Shown here piece after piece: positions 8,812-19,100 of a DNA stretch of 64,000 bases (positions within the stretch are counted from its first letter, which is position 1; each line of letters opens with the position of its first letter). The position numbers and the translations under genes were made by a program. Where the stretch lies: NCBI RefSeq assembly GCF_039888675.1, contig NZ_JBDQQR010000002.1, positions 1-64,000 on the forward strand, in the 5' to 3' direction. Below the pieces are notes generated by a model. It worked only from the letters and a program-made list of their open reading frames with translations. It was not told the origin of the DNA and searched no databases. The DNA comes from Mesorhizobium sp. CAU 1732 (GTDB taxonomy: Bacteria > Pseudomonadota > Alphaproteobacteria > Rhizobiales > Rhizobiaceae).

Positions 8812-8955
8812 TCACCCGGCCAACTGCGGAAACAGCCCGAGGAGACCGACGATGATGAGGTAGATCGCCACGATGTAGTTGAGCAGACGCGGCACGATCA
8901 GGATGATGACACCCGCGATCAGCGAGATCAGCGGGGTAAGAGGCAGGCCTTCCAT
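8812..8955 (-). CDS. DUF3096 small membrane protein
   Basis: 47 residues, almost entirely one hydrophobic hairpin: LTPLISLIAGVIILIVPRLL, then NYIVAIYLIIVGLLGLFPQL. The PRLLNYIVAIYLIIVGLLGL core is the DUF3096 family pattern. AAAGGAACACAT precedes the ATG at 8955. The gene sits between LivG and LivH in the transporter operon; DUF3096 proteins have no known function. It could be a small modulator or assembly factor of the transporter, but only position supports that. Confidence 0.82.
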   Translation of the reverse strand: MEGLPLTPLISLIAGVIILIVPRLLNYIVAIYLIIVGLLGLFPQLAG

Positions 8956-8970
8956 ATGTGTTCCTTTCCA

Positions 8971-9795
8971 TCAGTGAGCCACGCCGAGATAGGCGTCGAT
9001 GACGGCTTGCTCCGCCTTCACCGCATCCGGCGTACCATCGGCAATCTTCTTGCCGTAGTCGAGAACGACGACGCGGTCGGAAAGGTCCATGACGACGCCC
9101 ATATCGTGCTCGATGAGCGCGATGGTCGTACCGCGCTGCTGGTTCACGTCGATGATGAAGCGGCTCATATCCTCTTTTTCCTCGAGGTTCATGCCGGCCA
9201 TCGGCTCGTCGAGAAGCAGGAGCGACGGCTCCATGGCGAGCGCCCGCCCGAGTTCGACGCGCTTCTGCAAACCATAGGGCAGCTTGCCGACCGGGGTGCG
9301 CCGTATGTGCTCGATCTCGAGGAAATCGATGATCTCCTCGACCTTCTCGCGATGGGCGATCTCCTCGCGCAACGCCGGGCCGTGCCACAGCATCTGCCAG
9401 CCGATACCGCGCGACATGTGCACGGAGCGGCCGGCCATGATGTTTTCGAGCGTCGTCATGCCCTTGAAGAGCGCGACGTTCTGGAACGTGCGGGCGATGC
9501 CCTGGCGCACGGCATGGTGCGACTTCATCGCCCGGCGCTCGGTGCCGCGAAAGGTGATGGTGCCTTCCTGCGGCGTGTAGAAACCGTTGATGACGTTGAG
9601 CATCGACGTCTTGCCGGCGCCGTTCGGGCCGATGATGGCGCGGATTTCGCCCTTTCGGACATCGAGCGAGATGTTGGAGATCGCCTTCACGCCGCCGAAT
9701 GCGAGCGAGACATTCTTCACGTCGAGCAGGACATCCCCTTTCGCGATGCCGTCGTCCTCGACGGCGAACTGGCTGGCCGGCGGCTTCAGGGTCAT
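8971..9795 (-). CDS. Branched-chain-type ABC transporter ATP-binding protein (LivG-like)
   Basis: 274 residues: Walker A GPNGAGKTS, Q-loop ARTFQNVALF, a divergent signature LPYGLQKRVE in place of LSxGQ, Walker B LLLLDEPMAG, and H-loop IEHDMGVVM. The divergent LPYG-QKR signature is usual for LivG homologues of the acyl-CoA-ligase-linked group. The ATG at 9795 overlaps the stop of the ligase gene as ATGA, indicating coupled translation. Confidence 0.92.
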   Translation of the reverse strand: MTLKPPASQFAVEDDGIAKGDVLLDVKNVSLAFGGVKAISNISLDVRKGEIRAIIGPNGAGKTSMLNVINGFYTPQEGTITFRGTERRAMKSHHAVRQGIARTFQNVALFKGMTTLENIMAGRSVHMSRGIGWQMLWHGPALREEIAHREKVEEIIDFLEIEHIRRTPVGKLPYGLQKRVELGRALAMEPSLLLLDEPMAGMNLEEKEDMSRFIIDVNQQRGTTIALIEHDMGVVMDLSDRVVVLDYGKKIADGTPDAVKAEQAVIDAYLGVAH

Positions 9796-11768
9796 TCGGC
9801 AGCCTCCCTGTAGCCGCCCTGCGGCTGGCCGTGCGTCCGGGCGTCGACGATCCTCACGGTCGCGCTGATCTTGCCCTTGCGGCCGTCCTCGAAGGTGACT
9901 TCGGTGGAGACGAACTTTTCCGTCGAGCCGTCATAGAGCGCCTCGATCAGCTCGCCATAGCGCTCGGCGACGAAGGAGCGGCGCACCTTCTGCGTGCGGG
10001 TCAGCTCGCCGTCATCGGCGTCCAGTTCCTTGTGCAGGATCAGGAAACGCTTGATCTGCGCGCCGGCCATCATCGGCTCGCTCGCAAGCCTGCGGTTCGT
10101 CTCGTCGACATTCTGCGCCACCAGGTCGTAGACCAGCGGATGGCCCGCCAGTTCCTGATAGGACGCATAGGCGATGTTGTTGCGCTCGGCCCAGTTGCCG
10201 ACGGCCTGGAGGTCGATGTTGAGGAACGCGGCGACGAAGTCCCGCCCGTCGCCGAACGCCACCGCTTCCTTGATGTTGGGGAAGAATTTCAGCGTGTTCT
10301 CGAGATATTTCGGCGCGTAGAGCGAGCCGTCGCGCAGCTTGCCGACATCCTTGGCGCGATCGATGATCTTGAGCTGGCCATCGGTGTCGAAGAAGCCGGC
10401 GTCGCCCGTCTTCACATAGCCGTCCGGCGTCATCGTCTCGACGGTCTTGTCGTCCTCCTTGTAGTAGCCCGAGAACATGCCGGGCGACTTGAAAAGGACT
10501 TCGCCATTGTCGGCGATCCGGATGTCGACATTGGGAGCCGCGGGGCCGACCGTATCGGAGCGCACCTGCCCGTCCTTCTGGACGGTCACGTAGAGAAACG
10601 CTTCGGTCTGGCCGTAAAGCTGCTTCAAATTGATGCCGAGCGAGCGGAAGAACGAGAACAAATCGCTGCCGATCGCCTCGCCGGCCGTATAGGCGACACG
10701 GATGTTCGACATGCCGAGCACGTTCTTGAGAGGGCCGTAGAGAAACAGTTCGCCAAGCGCATAGTGGAGCCGCCCCGCCAGCGAAACGGGCCGCTTTTCG
10801 AGGATCGCCTCGCCGTATTTCCTGGCCACTTCGGTGAAGTGGCGGAACACCCATTTCTTGAAGCGGCCCGCATCCTCCATGCGGATCGTGACGCTCGTCA
10901 GCAGACCTTCGAAGACGCGGGGCGGCGCGAAATAGTAGGTCGGGCCGATCTCGCGCAAATCCTGCGGAACGGTCTGCTGGCTCTCCGGGCAGTTCATGCA
11001 GAAACCGGCGATATAGCCTTGCGCGTAGTTGAGGTAGTGATCCCCCACCCAGGCCAGCGGCAGATAGGCGAGCACGCTGTCCGTCTCCGACAGATTGTCG
11101 AAGGCGGCCGTGTCTGCGGCCGCGTTGACGGCCGCGGCCGCCTTGATCATCACGCCCTTGGAGCGGCCGGTCGTGCCCGAGGTGTAGAGCATGATCGACG
11201 TGTCGTCGCCGCTGGCGGCCTGGATGTCCGCCGCCCAGCGCCCTGCGCGGTCGGGGTCAGCTTCCATCGCGGCTCGCCCGGCCGCCTGGACGGCGGTGAA
11301 ATCGTGCAGACCGCCGGCCGGATAGTCCCTCAGGCCGCGCGGCTCGTCGTAGATGATTTCCTTCAGGGCCGGGATCGTCTCGCGGAAGGATTGCAGCTTG
11401 TCGACCTGCTCCTGGTCCTGCACGACGGCGAAGCGCACGGCTGCGTGATCGATGACATAGGCCATCTCCTCCGCCACCGCGTCGGCATAGACGGGAACCG
11501 GAACGCCGCCCAGCGACTGCACAGCGGCAAAGGTCCAATAGAGACGCGGCCTGTTCGCACCGACGACCGCGACCTTGTCGCCGCGCACGAAGCCGATCGT
11601 CTCCAGCCCTATGGCGAAGGCGCGGATTTCGTCGAGCTGCTGCGCCCAGCTCCAATTCTGCCATATGCCGCGATCCTTGTGGCGCATGGCCGGCCCATCG
11701 CGAAATCGCTCCGCGTTGAGCAGCAGATATTTCGGAAACGTGTCGAGCGAGGTCGCAGCTTGCGCCAA
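9792..11768 (-). CDS. AMP-dependent acyl-CoA ligase (long-chain type)
   Basis: 658 residues, the length of FadD15/ACSL-type synthetases. Adenylation motif IMLYTSGTTGRSKGVM (about residues 192-207), YTAGEAI, LYGQTEAF, and the hinge GYVKTGDAGFFDTDGQLKII are intact, so it should form acyl-adenylates and CoA thioesters. The start is TTG at 11768, preceded by GGGAGGA at good distance. As first gene of a Liv-type operon it probably activates the imported acid immediately after uptake; the substrate (fatty, aromatic or branched acid) is unknown. Confidence 0.92.
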   Translation of the reverse strand: MAQAATSLDTFPKYLLLNAERFRDGPAMRHKDRGIWQNWSWAQQLDEIRAFAIGLETIGFVRGDKVAVVGANRPRLYWTFAAVQSLGGVPVPVYADAVAEEMAYVIDHAAVRFAVVQDQEQVDKLQSFRETIPALKEIIYDEPRGLRDYPAGGLHDFTAVQAAGRAAMEADPDRAGRWAADIQAASGDDTSIMLYTSGTTGRSKGVMIKAAAAVNAAADTAAFDNLSETDSVLAYLPLAWVGDHYLNYAQGYIAGFCMNCPESQQTVPQDLREIGPTYYFAPPRVFEGLLTSVTIRMEDAGRFKKWVFRHFTEVARKYGEAILEKRPVSLAGRLHYALGELFLYGPLKNVLGMSNIRVAYTAGEAIGSDLFSFFRSLGINLKQLYGQTEAFLYVTVQKDGQVRSDTVGPAAPNVDIRIADNGEVLFKSPGMFSGYYKEDDKTVETMTPDGYVKTGDAGFFDTDGQLKIIDRAKDVGKLRDGSLYAPKYLENTLKFFPNIKEAVAFGDGRDFVAAFLNIDLQAVGNWAERNNIAYASYQELAGHPLVYDLVAQNVDETNRRLASEPMMAGAQIKRFLILHKELDADDGELTRTQKVRRSFVAERYGELIEALYDGSTEKFVSTEVTFEDGRKGKISATVRIVDARTHGQPQGGYREAAE

Positions 11769-11995
11769 AACCCAAATCCTCCCGTCGGGCGTTGTCCGCC
11801 CTTTATCCTCCCGGAGGACTGCCGCATCGACGCGACCGCCCTCACCATGAACCGGAAGTTTTCACGAAATCGCCCTGCAAGCAACTGGCCGCTTGACAGA
11901 CAGGACGCCAGATTGTCTCTTGAATGGGCGCCAGTGTATGCGCCCCTCCCAACCATCCGGATCGACATACGATGCCGCGTCTTCGCGGGCTGCCG

Positions 11996-12670
11996 TCAGG
12001 CGTCGTAGGCTGTGAGAGCCGGGATATCGAGCGGCCTGATCCGACCGTGCTCGACCGCGAGCAGGCCTTCGTCCTCGAGCTCCTGCAGGCTACGATTGAC
12101 GACCTGGCGCGAGACGCCGGCAAGCAGACCGAGCTCTTCCTGGCTGATCTCGATCCACGCGCCGGTATTCGGGTAGAGAACGCGATTGAAGAACCAGGAG
12201 AGATTGCGCGCCACCCGCGCCTTGGGGCCGAGGATGCGGTCGTATTCGATCGTAGCGATGAACTGCCCCATCCGCTCGTTGAGCTGGCGCACGAGGAAAC
12301 GATTGAAGCCGGTGCTGTTTTCGAAGAGCCACATGAACGTCGCGCGCGGCATCATGGCGAGACGCGTCTCGCGGATCGCAACGAGATCGTATTTGCGTGG
12401 TTCATCCTTCAGGACCGAGCCCTCGCCGAACCAGCCGCCATCGGTCGCCCCGGCAAATGTCATGGCCTTGCCGTCCCGCGAAATCGCGCTGATCTTGACG
12501 AGGCCGGTGACGACGCCGGTCCAGTGATCGAGCTTGTCGCCGCGATGGCAGATGTAGCCGCCCTTCGCGAAGACGCGCTCGACCACGCCGCGGCGCGCGC
12601 GGTCCAGTTCGTCGTCGGTCAGCTCAGATGCCCAGACGGCCGAGCGGACGATGTCGTCGCGTGTGGTCAT
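11996..12670 (-). CDS. Crp/Fnr-family transcriptional regulator
   Basis: 224 residues: an N-terminal cyclic-nucleotide-binding beta-roll (RVFAKGGYICHRGD, GDGGWFGEGSVL-like segment), a dimer helix, and a C-terminal HTH with SQEELGLLAGVSRQVVNRSL. There is no N-terminal cysteine cluster, so it is not an FNR-type iron-sulfur sensor. The ATG at 12670 follows GAGGACCG; an ORF start at 12709 has no site. It lies upstream of the ligase/Liv operon on the same strand, 227 bp away, and may regulate it. Confidence 0.87.
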   Translation of the reverse strand: MTTRDDIVRSAVWASELTDDELDRARRGVVERVFAKGGYICHRGDKLDHWTGVVTGLVKISAISRDGKAMTFAGATDGGWFGEGSVLKDEPRKYDLVAIRETRLAMMPRATFMWLFENSTGFNRFLVRQLNERMGQFIATIEYDRILGPKARVARNLSWFFNRVLYPNTGAWIEISQEELGLLAGVSRQVVNRSLQELEDEGLLAVEHGRIRPLDIPALTAYDA

Positions 12671-12774
12671 CGGTCCTCGGTGCGGACGCGCTGCCATGGG
12701 CAGCCGCATTGCGACGGCTTATGAACGCCCTCTCCGCGAAAGACAAGCAGCCGGCAGGGCGGCCGCCGAGGCGG

Positions 12775-13569
12775 TTAGGCCGCGTGCTTGATGTATTTCG
12801 CGGTCGGCAGAATGGTCAGCGGTGCGAGTTCGCCCTTGGCAGGCTGGCCGAACATCATCCGCTGTTCCATGGCCGTCGACCGGAAGAACGGAAAGCGCAC
12901 GAACGAGCGAAGACGGATCGCGTTCACGTTGGCCTGATACAGGATCACCTGATAGTTCAGCCCGGGATAGTCGCGCAGGTCGCCGATCTGCTCGGAGCAG
13001 TAGATGCGCTTGTAGAAGCCCGCATGGTCGGGGCGGATCGTCGACAGGCAGTACGGCGCTGCGAAGTGGAAGCACGCCATGCCGGCAAGCCGCAATGTGA
13101 TGTACGGGATTTGCGGAAACGCCTTCGACCACTCCGGATCAGCCGCGAAACGGCTGGGATCGATGAAGGACTCGCCGGCGGATATCCGCGGCATCAGCAC
13201 GTCGGGATAGACGATGGTCGAAGGTGATTGGGTGTGCTCCGCCGCCGCATGATGGATACGTAAGGTGCTGACGAGCTGGCCGTCGATATACACACCGAAG
13301 CGGTAGCAGTTCGGCAGGTCGTCCAGCGCGTCGTAGACCAGACGCTCCCGATTGGCCGGCACCATGTCGGTGGCGCGGTAGGATTTGTAACGAAGCTTGT
13401 AGATGGCTTCGAGATCATCCCCGCTCTCGCAACGGCGATACTCTACCCGTTCCAGAAGTGAATAGATGTTCTTGACGAAGGAAGAGACTTCGGCGCCCTC
13501 GTTACCGAGATCAGTTGCGCCACGAACGTCCCCCGATGCGCTCGCAAGCGCCGTAACATTGCCACCCAT
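12775..13569 (-). CDS. FeeM-like N-acyl amino acid synthase domain protein
   Basis: 264 residues from the ATG at 13569 (a TTG at 13587 is possible). The body, YRRCESGDDLEAIYKLRYKS, GQLVSTLRIHH, SFIDPSRFAADP, and YITLRLAGMACFHF, matches the N-acyl amino acid synthase FeeM family, a GNAT/LuxI-like fold that transfers acyl groups from acyl-ACP to amino acids. There is no signal peptide; it is cytoplasmic. The region upstream holds two perfect TTAA-N7-TTAAC motifs, and the gene follows the GGDEF-EAL gene on the same strand. The product and donor are unknown; a signalling lipid is plausible. Confidence 0.72.
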   Translation of the reverse strand: MGGNVTALASASGDVRGATDLGNEGAEVSSFVKNIYSLLERVEYRRCESGDDLEAIYKLRYKSYRATDMVPANRERLVYDALDDLPNCYRFGVYIDGQLVSTLRIHHAAAEHTQSPSTIVYPDVLMPRISAGESFIDPSRFAADPEWSKAFPQIPYITLRLAGMACFHFAAPYCLSTIRPDHAGFYKRIYCSEQIGDLRDYPGLNYQVILYQANVNAIRLRSFVRFPFFRSTAMEQRMMFGQPAKGELAPLTILPTAKYIKHAA

Positions 13570-13653
13570 ACTTGTCCCCGTACTCAACTCATCCGCCTAC
13601 TACAGGGTATCGCACCGCCGAAAGGAGTAAAGTCGAAAAAGCGACAGGTGCTG

Positions 13654-13686
13654 TTAACGCCCGGTTAACCTTAATCAACCGTTAAC
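13654..13686. promoter_or_regulatory. Tandem CtrA-type binding sites
   Basis: Two perfect copies of the CtrA consensus TTAA-N7-TTAAC lie side by side: 13654-13669 and 13671-13686. The first reads as a perfect site on both strands because both its half-sites are GTTAAC. They sit 85-117 bases upstream of the FeeM-like start codon and 45 or more bases downstream of the GGDEF-EAL stop, so the FeeM-like gene is the evident target. Confidence 0.75.
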
Positions 13687-13730
13687 GACAAAGTCATGGG
13701 GCAAGGGGTCTGCGGCCGTTGTCATGAGCT

Positions 13731-16043
13731 TTAGGAGCTGGATTTGCGAAGCGAGGCACTGATCTGGTTCGCGAAGGGCCACGTCGTGTTCGACATGGTA
13801 TCGATCCCGGAAGCCGTCAGGGCGGATCCGAACAGGAAACCCTGGACGAGGTCCGGCTTGACTTCGAGCGACAGGATCTTGAGCTGCTCGAACGTCTCCA
13901 CGCCTTCGATGGTGACGGAAAGGCCGAGCGGCCGCGACAGGTTCACGATGCCCTTCAGGAGTTCGAGCGAGCGGGCGTTCCGCGTCACGTCGATCAGGAA
14001 AGAACGATCGATCTTGACCTTGTCGAGCGGAAGCGTGTGCAGGTAGCTCAGGCTGGAATAGCCGGTGCCGAAATCGTCGAGCGCGATGCGCACGCCGATC
14101 GTCTTCATCTGCTCGATATACTCCCGCGTCTGCGAACGGTCGTCGAGAAGCGCGGTTTCCGTGACCTCGATCTCCAGGCGGTGCGGCGCAAGGCCGGACG
14201 CATCGAGGGCGTTGCGAACCTTCGCCAGAACGTCGTCGTTGCGGAAGTCCTTGGCCGAGAGGTTCACCGATACCGAAATAGGATTGGGCCAACGCGTGCA
14301 CTCCAGCGTCGCCGCATTCAGCATGAAGGTGCTTATGTCCGAGATGATGCCCATCTCCTCGGCGAGCGGAATGAAGACCGCCGGTGAAATCGGGCCGAGT
14401 TCCGGATGATCCCAGCGGCACAGCGCCTCGCAGCTTGCGATGCGCATGGTCTCCATCGAGACGATCGGCTGATAGACTACGCGAAGACTGCGCGTCTCCA
14501 CAGCATGGCGCAGATCGGCCTTCATCACCTGCCGGTTGCGGAAGGCCTGGTCCATCGTGGCCTCGAACAGGCGCCAGCCGTTCTTGCCGTTCTCCTTGGC
14601 CTTGTAGAGCGCGAGGTCGGCGCGCACGATCATCGCATCGACATCCGCCGTCTTCGCGGGGCTGATCACGGCTCCGGCGCTTGCCTGGATGCGCAGCGAG
14701 TGCCCGGCGACATCGACATCGCCGCAGAGGCTGCTGAAGATACCGTCGAGGATGGTGGAGAATGTATCCCCTTCGCTGACATCGTTGAAGAAGATCATGA
14801 ACTCGTCGCCGCCGAAGCGGCTGACCTTCACGTCCTCGCTGGCATAGCGCCCGAGGCGCTCCGCCACGGCGAAAATCAGGCCGTCGCCGACCGGATGGCC
14901 GAGTGTGTCGTTGATGCTCTTGAAGTCGTCGAGATCGAAGACGACCAAGCCGACCGAGCGGTTCTGGTCGCCCGACGACACATGCTCCGTGATGAGCTCG
15001 TGGAAGAAGGCGCGGTTGGCCAGCCCCGTCAGGCTGTCGTAGCGCGCCATGAAACGAATGCGCTCTTCCGCCTCGATGCGCGCCGTCACCTCGTCGAAGG
15101 TGATCACGCCGAGCTCGTCATAGCCTTCACGGGCGGAGAACTCGAAATAGCGCCCGTTGGACAAGCGCAAAAGGACCTTGCGGTCCTTGCCTTCCCGCAG
15201 CGCGCGCGTGAGCTGCGTTTCCGCGTAGCGCGAATCCTTGTCGCTCAGCATGCCGCCGGCGACGCCGCGCATCAGAAGCCCGCGCAAGGTGCGCCCGAGA
15301 AGGCGATCCGGGTCCGAGACCCGCATCAGATCGGCCGCCTCTGCATTGGCCACCACGACACGTCCCGCGGGGCTGAGCATGATCAGGCCCGACGTCATCG
15401 TGTTGAGCGCCTTGTCGAAACGCTGGGCGAGGCGATTGGCCTTCTTCTGCTCGGACAAGGCGGCGAAGAGAACCTCGCGCACATTCTCGGCAAAGCGGCG
15501 AATGGCGAAGAAGAACGGGATCGACATGCAGCCGAGGATGACGTGGAACACGTCGCCGCGCAGAATGAACGCCAGCGATATCGGCCATGTCATGGTCATG
15601 ATGAACAGCATCACCATCCGCGGCGAGCCGTAGTTCCGGCCGGCGATCGATGTCGCGGACGCAAGCGTCACGCAGACCGAAGCGATCTCGCCGAAGTAAT
15701 CGTGCGACCAATAGATCGTGATGAAGCAGAAGAGGCCGAGCAGAAACCCGTGGAACGCCCCATAGAAAATGTAGAGGCGCTCGCGCTCCCGCGCCTCCGC
15801 GCGATCGGCCGGCGGCGGCGCATCACTGTAACGGCGAACACTCTGAAGACGAAAAAAAGCGAGCGTGCCGAGACTTAACGCCACTCCCAAATAAATCGGG
15901 TCGCCTGAACTGAGAAAAACGAGGATCGCGAGTAAAATCTGCGCAGCAAAACCCACCGCAAGAGTTACGCTGTCGCGGAACAAGGTCTGCACAAACGGTA
16001 TGTATATGTCGAGCGGGAGCTCTTCGTTCTTTCGATTGGGCAT
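13731..16043 (-). CDS. Membrane-bound GGDEF-EAL cyclic-di-GMP protein
   Basis: 770 residues: an N-terminal region with five or six hydrophobic segments (to about 200), a PAS-like segment (about 215-330, ALNTMTSGLIMLSPAGRVVV), a GGDEF domain with intact GGDEF at 411-415, and an EAL domain with EAL at 539-541. EAL landmarks NLSAKDF, EVTETALLDD, LDDFGTGYSSL, KIDRSFL and EGVE are all present, so both synthesis and hydrolysis of c-di-GMP look possible. The RxxD inhibitory I-site before GGDEF is absent (SEDV). The FeeM-like gene follows on the same strand. Confidence 0.93.
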   Translation of the reverse strand: MPNRKNEELPLDIYIPFVQTLFRDSVTLAVGFAAQILLAILVFLSSGDPIYLGVALSLGTLAFFRLQSVRRYSDAPPPADRAEARERERLYIFYGAFHGFLLGLFCFITIYWSHDYFGEIASVCVTLASATSIAGRNYGSPRMVMLFIMTMTWPISLAFILRGDVFHVILGCMSIPFFFAIRRFAENVREVLFAALSEQKKANRLAQRFDKALNTMTSGLIMLSPAGRVVVANAEAADLMRVSDPDRLLGRTLRGLLMRGVAGGMLSDKDSRYAETQLTRALREGKDRKVLLRLSNGRYFEFSAREGYDELGVITFDEVTARIEAEERIRFMARYDSLTGLANRAFFHELITEHVSSGDQNRSVGLVVFDLDDFKSINDTLGHPVGDGLIFAVAERLGRYASEDVKVSRFGGDEFMIFFNDVSEGDTFSTILDGIFSSLCGDVDVAGHSLRIQASAGAVISPAKTADVDAMIVRADLALYKAKENGKNGWRLFEATMDQAFRNRQVMKADLRHAVETRSLRVVYQPIVSMETMRIASCEALCRWDHPELGPISPAVFIPLAEEMGIISDISTFMLNAATLECTRWPNPISVSVNLSAKDFRNDDVLAKVRNALDASGLAPHRLEIEVTETALLDDRSQTREYIEQMKTIGVRIALDDFGTGYSSLSYLHTLPLDKVKIDRSFLIDVTRNARSLELLKGIVNLSRPLGLSVTIEGVETFEQLKILSLEVKPDLVQGFLFGSALTASGIDTMSNTTWPFANQISASLRKSSS

Positions 16044-16140
16044 GCCGGATTACCGTTTTGAACCCAAAGGCTGCCATAGTCACATTAAGAAAGGCTTATA
16101 AACCACAGTTGGGCCCCGCTCCGCCGCCGACGGAAATGCC

Positions 16141-19100
16141 CTATTCCGCCGCCTCCAGCGTGCGCTCGGGCGCGGTGTTCCTGAGCCGCTGGACCAGCCG
16201 CTCGCGCTCCGGAACGGCCTTCGCGACGCTCGCCTGCCGGACGTGGCCATAGCCCCGGATCATGGCCGGGACGGATGCCAGCGCCACGGCGGCCTCGATC
16301 CGGCCGGGTGACAGTTCGGCGAGGATCAGGTCGAGATCGCTCTCATAATCCGCCAGAACCCGCCGTTCCATGCGCCTCTCCTGCGTATAGCCGAAGACGT
16401 CGAGCGCCGTGCCGCGCAGGCCCCTGAAGCTCGCCAGCAGGCCGAACGCCTTCATCATCCACGGGCCGAAGCTCGATTTGGCCGGCTTGCCGTCGATGCC
16501 CTTGCGTCCGAGGATCGGCGGCGCGAGATGGAATTCCAGCCTGTCGAAATCCTGGAACTGCGCTTCAAGCTGCCGCTTGAACGAGCCGTCGGTGTAGAGG
16601 CGCGCCACCTCATACTCGTCCTTGATCGCCATCAGCTTGAAGAGGTTGCGGGCAACCGCCTCCGTCAGCATCGTGGAACCCGGAGCGGCACGCGCCTCAG
16701 TGGCGCGGATCGCATCGAGCTTCGTGCGGTAGCGCTTCGCATAGGCCGCGTTCTGATAGGCCGTGAGAAACACCTCGCGACGCGAGATGACGTCGTCCAG
16801 CGTATCCGACTGCTGCGGAGCCGCCTGGGTCGCCGGTCCATCGACAAGCCCCTTGACGAACTCGGGATCGTGCGCGGCGCGGCGGCCCCAGCGGAATGCA
16901 TCGATGTTCATCTTGACCGCCTGGCCATTGAGGTCGATCGCCTTTTCGACCGCCTCCGCCGAGAGCGGCAAGCCGCCATGCTGATAGGCAAAGCCGAGCA
17001 TGAACATGTTGGCGCCGAGCGAATTGCCGAACAGCGTGGCAGCCGTCTTGGTCGCGTCGAAGAAATGCGCCTTGTCTTCGCCGGCAGCCCCGCGGATCGC
17101 CTTCTTCAGGCGCTCCGTGGGAAGCGAGAAATCGGCCGAACGGGCGAAATCGCCCGGCATGACTTCGGCCGTGTTCGCGACGAAGATCGTCTCGCCCTCG
17201 CGCACCGCCGACAGGACCTTCTTGTTGCCTGACACGACGAGGTCGCAGCCGAGGATCAGGTCGGCCTTGCCGGCCGACACGCGGATGGCGTGGATGTCTT
17301 CGGGCATGCGTGCGATGCGGACATGGCTGAACACCGCACCACCCTTCTGGGCGAGGCCGGCCATGTCGATCATGCCGCAACCCCTGCCTTCGAGATGCGC
17401 CGCCATGCCGAGCACGGCGCCGATCGTCACCACGCCGGTACCGCCGATGCCGTCGATGATGGACGACCACCCTGCCCGGCCGAGCTCGAACAGCGCGGGT
17501 GTGGGCACGCCGTCGAGCGGATCGGCACTTCCCGCAACGCCTTGCGCCTTGCGCAGTTTCGCGCCGTGCACCGTGACGAAGGACGGGCAGAAGCCGTTGA
17601 CGCAGGAAAAGTCCTTGTTGCAGCTCGACTGGTCGATGCGGCGCTTGCGGCCGAACTCGGTCTCGACCGGCTGCACGGAAACGCAGTTGGACTTCACGCC
17701 GCAATCGCCGCAGCCCTCGCAGACGAGTTCGTTGATGATCACCCTGCGATCGGGATCGGGGAACGTGCCGCGCTTGCGGCGGCGGCGCTTTTCCGCCGCG
17801 CAGGTCTGGTCGTAGAGCAGCACCGACACGCCCGGAACGTCGCGCAATTCGCGCTGGACCAGATCGAGTTCGTCGCGATGATGGATGGTCGCGCCTGACG
17901 GGAACGACACCTTGCCGGCATATTTGTCCGGTTCGTCCGTCACGACCGCGATGCGGTCGACGCCCTCGGCGCGAACCTGATTGGCGATCATGTCGACGGT
18001 CAACCCGCCCTCATGCGGCTGGCCGCCGGTCATCGCGACGGCGTCGTTGTAGAGGATCTTGTAGGTGATGTTGGCGTCGCTCGCGAGTGCGAAGCGGATC
18101 GCGAGAGAGCCGGAGTGGTTGTAGGTGCCGTCGCCGAGATTCTGGAACATGTGCCCGCGCTTGGAGAACGGCGCCTGGCCGATCCACTGCACGCCCTCGC
18201 CGCCCATGGCCGTGAAGCCGACCGTCGAGCGATCCATCCAGAGCGCCATGAAATGGCAGCCGATGCCGCCGCCGGCGATCGAGCCCTCGGGAACCTTGGT
18301 GGACGAATTGTGCGGGCAGCCGGAGCAGAAATACGGCGTGCGCGACGCGACGTCCTTGGTGTCGGCGAGCATCGCCTGAAACTGCCGCAACTGGCTGACG
18401 CGCCCCGCGACCTCGTCGGAATGGCCGATGACCTTCAGCACGCGCTGGCCGAGCGCGATCGCGATATCGTTGGGATCGAGCGCGCCGGCGGCTTCGAACA
18501 GCGCCGCGCCGCGCTCGTCCTTCTTGCCGATGATGACCGGTTGCGACGCAGCGCCGTAGAGCGCCTCGCGAAGCTGCGCCTCGATGAGCGATCGCTTTTC
18601 CTCGACCACGATGATCGTGTCGAGCCCACGCGCAAAGTCCTGGACATGCTCCAGATCGAGCGGCCACGGGCAGGCCACCTTGAACAGGCGCACGCCGATG
18701 CGGTTGGCGGTGGCTTCGTCGACGCCGATCTCGTCCAGCGCCTGGCGCACGTCGAGATAGCTCTTGCCGATGGTGATGATGCCGATCTTCGGCGCGCTTC
18801 CGCCCGAATAGATGATGCGGTTCAGGCCATTGGCACGGATGAACGCCGCGACCGCCGCGCGCTTGTAGTCGTGGAGGCGCTTTTCCTGGCCGAACTGGTC
18901 GATCTCGTGCCGGATGCCCAAGCCGCCGGGCGGCAGGTCGATCTCGGGATAGACGATGTTTAGACGGTCGAGCGACACATCGACGGACGCGGTCGATTCG
19001 ATGTTGTCCTTGACGCATTTGATCGCCGACCACGTGCCGGCGTAGCGCGACAACGCGAAACCGTAGAGGCCGTAATCCACGAGTTCCTGCACGCCGGCGG

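Noticed and set aside
9699..12008. A 769-codon plus-strand open frame
   Set aside because: It is antisense to the acyl-CoA ligase and has no ribosome-binding site or family pattern; long shadow frames are expected at this GC content.
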